Of a stretch of DNA of 64,000 bases, positions 57,155-64,000 are shown in pieces. The position numbers and the translations under genes were made by a program. Position 1 is the stretch's first letter; each line of letters begins with the position of its first letter. The notes beneath the pieces were generated by a model. That model saw only the letters and a program-made list of their open reading frames with translations, made no database searches and was not told where the DNA came from. Origin of the DNA: Stomoxys calcitrans (taxonomy: Eukaryota > Arthropoda > Insecta > Diptera > Muscidae); the NCBI RefSeq assembly GCF_963082655.1, contig NC_081552.1:6510648-6574647 (forward strand), given 5' to 3'.

Positions 57155-58796
57155 ATTGTTCTACAGGCTCATTTTGGCACATTTTAGCTCACTACCTTTA
57201 ACGGTTGGTAATGGTAGCTATCAAGGTGACACCGCGGGGAAGTTTGTGACCACATTTGAGATGAAGGAAGACCAAGATAAGCCAGAACTTTGTCAAGTCA
57301 AAACTAATCAGAACCGTTGCTTGGTTTCCGACATCATCCACCCTAGTTTACTTCAACACCAATTAGAAGTATTTCTTCAGATGACCTCAGAAAGATGACC
57401 TCGTTAAAAAAAAAAAACTTGTAATATAGATACTGCACCTGGAACCCTTTCATCCTTCTTGCCACAAACGCAAATACACACATACACTCAAGGTTCAAAC
57501 AAGGGAACCTGTTATTGTTAAAGAGGAGAGGGTATTAGAAATGGAAACACCTGATCATTTAAGAAAATATCATATTTCACCTGAAGGAAAACCACCCCTT
57601 TTCTTAGGTTTCCTTACTTCCAATGTAGTTGTCTGAGATTCAAACATGGGGAGAAAATTGTTTCGCGGGCTTTTTTTTTTAAAGCAGCATAATATTTGAA
57701 GGGTGTATCTTTTCAATAACCTTTTTCAACGTCTGCGGCACTTGTTTCTCAAATTCTCACTTTTAAGATAAACAAATCACTTGAACAAAAACGGCAAAGA
57801 TGGCATTTTCTGACAAACAAGTGTATGTCTATGTTATAGCTGTTCAATTGCCATGTATGTACTGACAAAAGATCTTCTAACAACTGTCTCAGATAGACAG
57901 AGAGAAGACCGATAGCTAGATGGACAGGGAAAATCTAATAATGATGACTATAAAGGACAGGTGTAACATGTCATTACAAGCAAGCAAAGCAGCGGCATAT
58001 GGAGGGAACTCCTTAAACTCCAAATGGCACCAAACAATGTAGGCAATCTCAAGAGCAAAGATCTACCCTTCTGGTAAATATATTATTTTTTCTTTTTCAA
58101 TTCCATTCAGATTGAAAGATAAATGATAAGAAAATATAGATAGCAACAACAATAACATTGAGCCAATAACAAACAGCTTAAGGCAAATAATTTCCTACAT
58201 GCCAAAGAAACTTCATATTAGTCCTTTCCTATCCCCCAAAAACGAAAGGATCAACAATGTGAGAAACTGGTCTTAGACTTTGACGATTGCCCCGAGTATG
58301 CCCTAGTCTGTATAACAGCAAATAGGGGATTGTCAGTATATTTGTTTTGAGAATTGTGCACGCAAAGATCATATTCCTTTTCATGCACGTGAAGGGATTT
58401 CTTTTGTGAAACCAAGAAAATTTTCCTTTAGCCTGTCAGCCACACGTTAAGAGCATGTTGGGCACAAGTACATATAAATTAAGGTGTGGTGGTATAGTTG
58501 AAGAAATTTTTATGATTTAAGTATCGAATATTGTTATAAATGAAAAAGAACCACGAATGCTTTGTACAATTTTGGAAGTTATACAGGTTAGCTGGTACGA
58601 AGTGTTACCAATCCAAACGATCAAATTTTTTTGTGTGAGAATTTATTGATAAAAAAAATGTGTGCACGGAATCGAAATTACAGAATCCATTCACTTTTGC
58701 TCGATATGGCCAACTTTACCTTGACTATTGGCTCTGATAAATCGAAAACTGACCCTTCGCTTTACTGATTTTTGGGATTGTACTGAGTTAAAAAGT
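57155..58796. other. No recognised gene
   Basis: AT-rich spacer with a few open frames (for example 57072-57398 plus) that lack recognisable domains. Poly-A and poly-T tracts near 57406 and 57670. Confidence 0.4.
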
Positions 58797-59016
58797 TCAA
58801 AGTATTTTAAGAATGGAGTACACCTTACATCCAAACTTAAATTCGTAGACCAATAAAGATCATATGGGATTCAGATAAAGGTACTAATATTGTTAAACTC
58901 TTAGTCAAGTTAGCGTGGTATTTCACTAAAAGATCTTTGAAAGTAAATATTCCAAGGAAACTTTTGTTCCATATAAAGTAAAAGAAGGCGCAGCGGAGCG
59001 GGCCCGGGTCAGCTAG
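58797..59016 (+). mobile_element. Helitron-like element (family D), copy 4, 3' end only
   Basis: Matches the last ~220 bp of the other copies: AATTCGTAGACCAATAAAGATC, TTTCACTAAAAGATCTTTG and GCGGGCCCGGGTCAGCTAG, then T. A short duplicate of the subterminal AAAAGAAGGCGCTGCG follows at about 59026-59041. Confidence 0.6.
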
Positions 59017-59173
59017 TATATAATAAAAGAAGGCGCTGCGTACCTATTTAATCTGATTTTTGTATGTAACCATTTGCTATTCATCACCTACATGTGATAT
59101 TTCAGATATTTGGAAATGGATTTTACGATAAACTACTTATCAAAGAAATGAAAAGCATCCCCAATTACAAGAA

Positions 59174-59350
59174 AAACATTATATGAGAGCTATATTTACC
59201 TGCACCAAATATTAAAATATTTTGCAATTTTCTTCTGCACCCCGGAATTGAACTATTATTTCTTTGTTCTACCTAATCTAAAATCTACATGTTATTGAAA
59301 AGTACAGAGAAAAAAATCCAAAAATATTTTCTTTGTTCCAGTCAATTGGA
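59174..59350. repeat. 177-bp direct repeat, left copy
   Basis: From AAACATTATATGAGAGCTAT to TTCCAGTCAATTGGA. By eye identical to 59675-59851. It brackets the RTE fragment copy. Confidence 0.85.
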
Positions 59351-59674
59351 CAATATCGTGCAATGGAAACTCAATTGAGTTCAGAAATCGAATCTTCTTT
59401 AAAACTTCAACTAGATTTTTGAGCACATGCATATAGGGCGTGACCTCTCGGTGTTGCTGTTCAGCCTTTCACGAGCCACCGCACTTTCTGTATGGCGGTA
59501 ATATCTCCCCTGTATTTCCCCAATACATCCGCCAGGGCGTATACTGCACCATCTATATAAAGAGTTCGGACATTCCAAGTGCAGATCATGGTTCTTTAAA
59601 CGTATTCTGGCAAAATAGGGGGGAACAGTTTTTAATCTTCATCGTTTTTTCAAGTTTTCCGGGTTATAGCCAAC
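59351..59674 (-). pseudogene. RTE-type endonuclease fragment, second copy
   Basis: About 97-98% like 56116-56440 by eye (changes include GACCGCTCGG to GACCTCTCGG and TTGTTGAGCC to TTGTTCAGCC). It has the same minus-strand endonuclease start and ends at the same two points. It is bounded exactly by the 177-bp direct repeats, so it was copied or moved as a unit. Confidence 0.68.
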
Positions 59675-59851
59675 AAACATTATATGAGAGCTATATTTAC
59701 CTGCACCAAATATTAAAATATTTTGCAATTTTCTTCTGCACCCCGGAATTGAACTATTATTTCTTTGTTCTACCTAATCTAAAATCTACATGTTATTGAA
59801 AAGTACAGAGAAAAAAATCCAAAAATATTTTCTTTGTTCCAGTCAATTGGA
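59675..59851. repeat. 177-bp direct repeat, right copy
   Basis: Same sequence and length as 59174-59350. Confidence 0.85.
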
Positions 59852-59910
59852 TTTAACAAATTGAGGAAAGACTGAAGTCTGTGTCATTAAAAAAAAAATA
59901 CAGCAGGTAC

Positions 59911-60002
59911 CTCATTTCTGGAGTATTCAACAGAGCACGACCACCATCAATCATCAGAAGAACAAAAACAGACAGCAGCAGTAGTAGTAGAGGTTGCAGC
60001 AT
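59911..60002 (-). CDS. Candidate first coding exon of a secreted or membrane protein
   Basis: On the minus strand a pyrimidine-rich tract and TTTTGTATTCAG end directly before ATG (60002). Thirty codons follow, MLQPLLLLLLSVFVLLMIDG and GRALLNTPEM, plus two bases, and then a donor AG|GTACCT. The peptide is a textbook signal sequence: 14 mostly Leu/Val/Phe residues and a plausible cleavage near GGRA|LL. The position of the ATG right after an acceptor suggests a non-coding first exon upstream. The leftover phase (two bases) fits the candidate exon at 30886-30976. No family recognised. A CTA/CTG run within it could also arise from a simple repeat, so this is tentative. Confidence 0.4.
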
Positions 60003-60059
60003 CTGAATACAAAAGGACTTTGAATGAAAGAACAAAACCTTTTGGCATTATCCTCTTGT

Positions 60060-61295
60060 TAAGTGCATTATGTTCAAGTGTCATTTTAAATTGGCATTTA
60101 CAATACACCAGATATCAGATAACATCACGGCCATAGGGAAATGATGGAGAAGCGTCTTTGGGAGTTGATCTATTTTCCCAAATAAAACATATACTCACAA
60201 AAGAATTTCGACCTTTGTTTATTGTTTCAAATACTTTCCTTGTTTAAATGACCTACATTTGGTTGTTGGTTTAAGTTGCGTTGGGTGATTAATCGCAAAA
60301 AATTACTACAAATCTCAATTAAAAATGCATGTTTTACATTCGTATTCAGTGTCAAATGATTTAGCACGAAAATGAAAATTTAGCGGCTTGATTAATTATC
60401 GCATTAATTAAGTGACCCCAATAAAAACGAAAGTCCTCCTCCAAAGTCGCCGTCATCATCATCAGCATCATCACTGGCTACAAAATATCATGTCATGCTC
60501 CCCTTAAAATAAAGCCTAAAAAAAAAAAATATAAGTAAGAACAAGGTTTTGCTGTTAATTTATTAGGCTGCTAAATAAACACGGAGACACCAAGAAAATC
60601 GAAAACAAATATTTAAACAAAAGCCAATATTTTTTGACCAGCAAACCATAAATCAATTATCTGCTCTGTACGCCAAAGGAAGCCAGAAAATGAAAACAAA
60701 TCAACCAAGAAAAAAAAAACTTAAAATCAAAAGCTGGCTTTTATGTAGATTTTGTTGGGAAACTGGCTTGATGCTGATAATCCCTTGAAATATGTGGGTC
60801 ATATTGACACATATTTAAACAAAAACGGAAATGGCAAACGATCGCATTACCCCTCGCAACTGCAAGCAAAAGAGCTCTTGTGGAGGGCACACTCATGAAG
60901 TTGAAACTTGCCTTTTGTTTTATCATACCAAAGCAAACAGTCCTTACAATGCCAGCATCACCGTTGCCCACATGTTGCTCGAGGTTCTTAATTCAGAGAT
61001 ACCCATTATCAAGCAAGAATTGTGAGTCGAAATGACCCATGACAAGCGCAAAATACATCGCCTTGCTAGGTATAGTTGGCCGAAAAAAACCAAAGCCCCA
61101 AACACTGACGCAAATGTAATTTTTTGCCTTGGCCTGCTTGTTTATGACAAACAAAGAATTGTTCGCCTTAAAGAATTATAACCAGCCAGGTGTGGTTACA
61201 AAGGTCGTTTCGTTCTGTTATGCCAAAAATGATTTTTAAACCTACGAGAAATTTATGCACTGAGGAGAGTAAAATGAAGAAAATTGTTTTTAACA
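60060..61295. other. No recognised gene
   Basis: AT-rich, apparently single copy. GTCATCATCATCAGCATCATC-like triplets occur near 60450-60475. A plus-strand frame at 60831-61025 and a minus frame at 60741-60971 overlap each other; neither has a domain. Confidence 0.4.
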
Positions 61296-62384
61296 GAAAA
61301 AAATTGCGGTGGGCGACTTTTTTCTATAGAAAAAAATTGCGGTGGGCGACTTTTTTCTATAGAAAAAAATTGCGGTGGGCGACTTTTTTCTATAGAAAAA
61401 AATTGCGGTGGGCGACTTTTTTCTATAGAAAAAAATTGCGGTGGGCGACTTTTTTCTATAGAAAAAAATTGCGGTGGGCGACTTTTTTCTATAGAAAAAA
61501 ATTGCGGTGGGCGACTTTTTTCTATAGAAAAAAATTGCGGTGGGCGACTTTTTTCTATAGAAAAAAATTGCGGTGGGCGACTTTTTTCTATAGAAAAAAA
61601 TTGCGGTGGGCGACTTTTTTCTATAGAAAAAAATTGCGGTGGGCGACTTTTTTCTATAGAAAAAAATTGCGGTGGGCGACTTTTTTCTATAGAAAAAAAT
61701 TGCGGTGGGCGACTTTTTTCTATAGAAAAAAATTGCGGTGGGCGACTTTTTTCTATAGAAAAAAATTGCGGTGGGCGACTTTTTTCTATAGAAAAAAATT
61801 GCGGTGGGCGACTTTTTTCTATAGAAAAAAATTGCGGTGGGCGACTTTTTTCTATAGAAAAAAATTGCGGTGGGCGACTTTTTTCTATAGAAAAAAATTG
61901 CGGTGGGCGACTTTTTTCTATAGAAAAAAATTGCGGTGGGCGACTTTTTTCTATAGAAAAAAATTGCGGTGGGCGACTTTTTTCTATAGAAAAAAATTGC
62001 GGTGGGCGACTTTTTTCTATAGAAAAAAATTGCGGTGGGCGACTTTTTTCTATAGAAAAAAATTGCGGTGGGCGACTTTTTTCTATAGAAAAAAATTGCG
62101 GTGGGCGACTTTTTTCTATAGAAAAAAATTGCGGTGGGCGACTTTTTTCTATAGAAAAAAATTGCGGTGGGCGACTTTTTTCTATAGAAAAAAATTGCGG
62201 TGGGCGACTTTTTTCTATAGAAAAAAATTGCGGTGGGCGACTTTTTTCTATAGAAAAAAATTGCGGTGGGCGGCTTTTTTCTATAGAAAAAAATTGCGGT
62301 GGGCGGCTTTTTTATATAGAAAAAAATTGCGGTGGGCGGCTTTTTTTTATAGAAAAAAATTGCGATGGGCGACTTTTTTCTATA
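61296..62384. repeat. Minisatellite: 33 tandem units of 33 bp
   Basis: Unit GAAAAAAATTGCGGTGGGCG plus ACTTTTTTCTATA. The interval is exactly 33 x 33 bp. The first 29 units look identical; only the last four carry changes (GGCGGCTTT, TTTTTATATA, TGCGATGGG). Because 33 is a multiple of three, two plus-strand frames stay open for about 400 codons, encoding YRKKLRWATFF or a shifted version, but no start context, intron signal or codon bias supports a real protein. Confidence 0.93.
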
Positions 62385-62389
62385 GAAAA

Positions 62390-63500
62390 AAATATGATAG
62401 AAACATTTCTATATGATAGAAACATTTCTGCTTCCGTCCATAGTTGTGGTTTATCTAGACGATGTTAAGATTTTCTTACACTTCAAACTCTGCTTCTTAA
62501 CGACACTTCCCACATGACCTAATCGCCCATAAGACACTGTAAAATGTTGCAGAATATGAAGCAACTCTATGCATTTTGCAACAAATAGAGACCAAGGAGC
62601 CAGTTATTCCAGCAACCAGCCAATGATGTAATTCGATAGTCAACGTCTTTTTTCTTCTGCACTAACTTAAGTTGTCAACTAATTGCCCTCATGGAGACGA
62701 GTTTTCGCCCGGTACCATTTCATCAAAAACTGCAACTTATAAATGCATCAAGTGAGCGCAAGCGAGTAAGCCAGCATGGTTGTGTATGTGCTTCAAGAAC
62801 ATAAAGTATTAATTTTTAATTTTATGCATGCAGCATAAGAACAGCTACAGCATCATCCAGCAACAGGCAACAACGGCATGTAACAAATGCAGCAGCAATC
62901 GTATGTTTTGTGAAGCGGCTTTAAGCACCACACAAACATTCAGAGTTCAAATCCCAGTAAACTATTACACTGACTTTTAAAGCGAAGGGCTGAAGCTTTG
63001 GGCCAAAAGAAAAGTAGAAACAACTATTTGCAAAAACAAGGAGGGAAAATAGGAACATGTGGCAGCAACAACCTAACAGCCGATGCAAAAACCCCACCAT
63101 CGTCGGGATTGCCCTGCAATGAGACACATATTTAAGAATCTTCAACTTCAACCACTACTATACACAAATGTATGCTTAAACGCACTATATATCCTTCCCT
63201 TGGCCTCTCGCTCCCAACACGATCAAAAACTTTTGCCCAATCAACTGCTAAGGCAACAACACTTCTAAATAAGTTGCATGCTTTTTGAAACATCACGAAC
63301 ATTTGAAAATGAACATTATCGACAAACTCAATAATCATTAAAATCATTATATTTAGAAGAGCAATGAAAGCGACAATAAAATAAAGCTACAATATAGGGT
63401 TGCCAACACTATTTTTTGAAGAAAGCAAATATGTAAACGTTTTCTGGCATATATTTTTGAGAACAAGATTTTTTGTATATAAAAAACATTGCAGGGAACA
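62390..63500. other. No recognised gene; spacer between two related satellites
   Basis: AT-rich with CAGCA-rich stretches (62820-62910). No supported gene. Confidence 0.4.
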
Positions 63501-63504
63501 AGTT

Positions 63505-64000
63505 TTCCTGCATAAAAGACAAATTGTGGAAGGCAAGTTTTTCTGTATAAAGAAAAAATTGTGGAAGGCAAGTTTTTCTTCATAAAGAAAAAATTGTAGA
63601 GGGCAAGTTTTTCTGCATAAAGAAAAAATTGTGGAAGGTAAGTTTTTCTGTATAAAGAAAAAATTGTGGAAGCCAAGTTTTTCTGTATCAAGAAAAAATT
63701 GTGGAAGGCAAGTTTTTCTGTATAAAGAAAAAATTGTGGAAGGCAAGTTTTTCTGTATAAAGAAAAAATTGTGGAAGGCAAGTTTTTCTGTATAAAGAAA
63801 AAATTGTGGAAGGCAAGTTTTTCTGTATAAAGAAAAAATTGTGGAAGGCAAGTTTTTCTGTATAAAGAAAAAATTGTGGAAGGCAAGTTTTTCTGTATAA
63901 AGAAAAAATTGTGGAAGGCAAGTTTATCTGTATAAAGAAAAAATTGTGGAAGGCAAGTTTTTCTGTATAAAGAAAAAATTGTGGAAGGCAAGTTTTTCTG
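63505..64000. repeat. Minisatellite of 35-bp units, continues past window end
   Basis: Unit GAAAAAATTGTGGAAGGCAA plus GTTTTTCTGTATAAA, about 14 copies. The units toward the window end are nearly identical and those at 63500-63610 more diverged (for example GTAGAGGGCAAG). With period 35 the reading frame cycles every three units, giving open minus-strand frames that are artefacts. The unit aligns with the 33-bp unit at 61.3 kb (GAAAAAA-TTG-GG-GGC-A-TTTTT-CT-TATA). Confidence 0.9.

Noticed and set aside
61190..62468. Two overlapping ~400-codon plus-strand frames made of an 11-residue repeat
   Set aside because: They arise because the 33-bp unit is a multiple of three. No conserved start context, splice signals or non-repeat domain; both frames are equally open.
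63353..63991. Minus-strand frames of 77-212 codons rich in Phe/Leu/Thr
   Set aside because: Products of the 35-bp tandem array, cycling through all three phases every 105 bp.
61296..64000. CRISPR array
   Set aside because: Repeats are directly contiguous with no unique spacers, and the genome is an insect's.

Overview
The window is non-coding, repeat-dense DNA from a fly, most likely a calyptrate (muscoid) dipteran. This is inferred from the AT-rich base composition, mariner/Tc1/IS630-type transposases of insect type, and dispersed GGCCGGGCCGAA-ended elements that I associate with muscoid genomes. I see no complete host gene. Two short minus-strand exon-like segments (59911-60002, signal-peptide-like; 30886-30976) have splice signals and matching phase. 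The stretch could therefore be a very long intron region of one secreted or membrane protein gene.

Layout. 1-680: right end of a Tc1 element. 1.7-3.6 kb: a minisatellite-bearing dispersed element ('family A') with a deleted mariner nested in it. 6.5 kb: mariner N-terminal relic. 7.3-11.3 kb: families E, B, a Helitron-like element and A in a row. 11.3-12.7 kb: a decayed Tc1 element. 16.5-20.2 kb: more A/B/E relics and a family C element. 21.6-23.3 kb: retroelement leader relics with primer-binding-site-like motifs and a hammerhead-like motif. 24.2-30.7 kb: A, SINE, Helitron-like, A, B, B. 32.6-35.9 kb: family F, a Helitron-like element carrying a fold-back IS630 derivative, and family C.

36279-41627 is the outstanding feature. 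It is a 5.35 kb transposon whose ends are the V(D)J heptamer CACAGTG, with a 5-bp CGCCG target duplication, 1431-bp terminal inverted repeats, and a RAG1-core-like (Transib superfamily) transposase broken by one in-frame TAA. It landed inside an IS630/mariner-type transposase gene. A 498-bp non-autonomous relative with the same terminal logic (CACAGTGGG ends, CGTCG duplication) sits at 46806-47303 inside a non-LTR reverse transcriptase relic, and a third possible end lies at 42351.

43.7-57.2 kb: further A copies, a tRNA-derived-SINE-like fragment, a ~30-bp palindromic satellite (52.1-53.7 kb), a mariner MITE and an RTE-type endonuclease fragment. That fragment recurs at 59.35 kb between two 177-bp direct repeats. 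61.3-62.4 kb: 33 copies of a 33-bp unit. 63.5 kb to the window end: a related 35-bp array.

Families A, B and C share one ~150-bp monomer plan and the same hairpin-plus-CCCTCCACC terminal design, so much of the window is one radiation of non-autonomous elements. All family assignments come from reading motifs by eye; no database search was possible.
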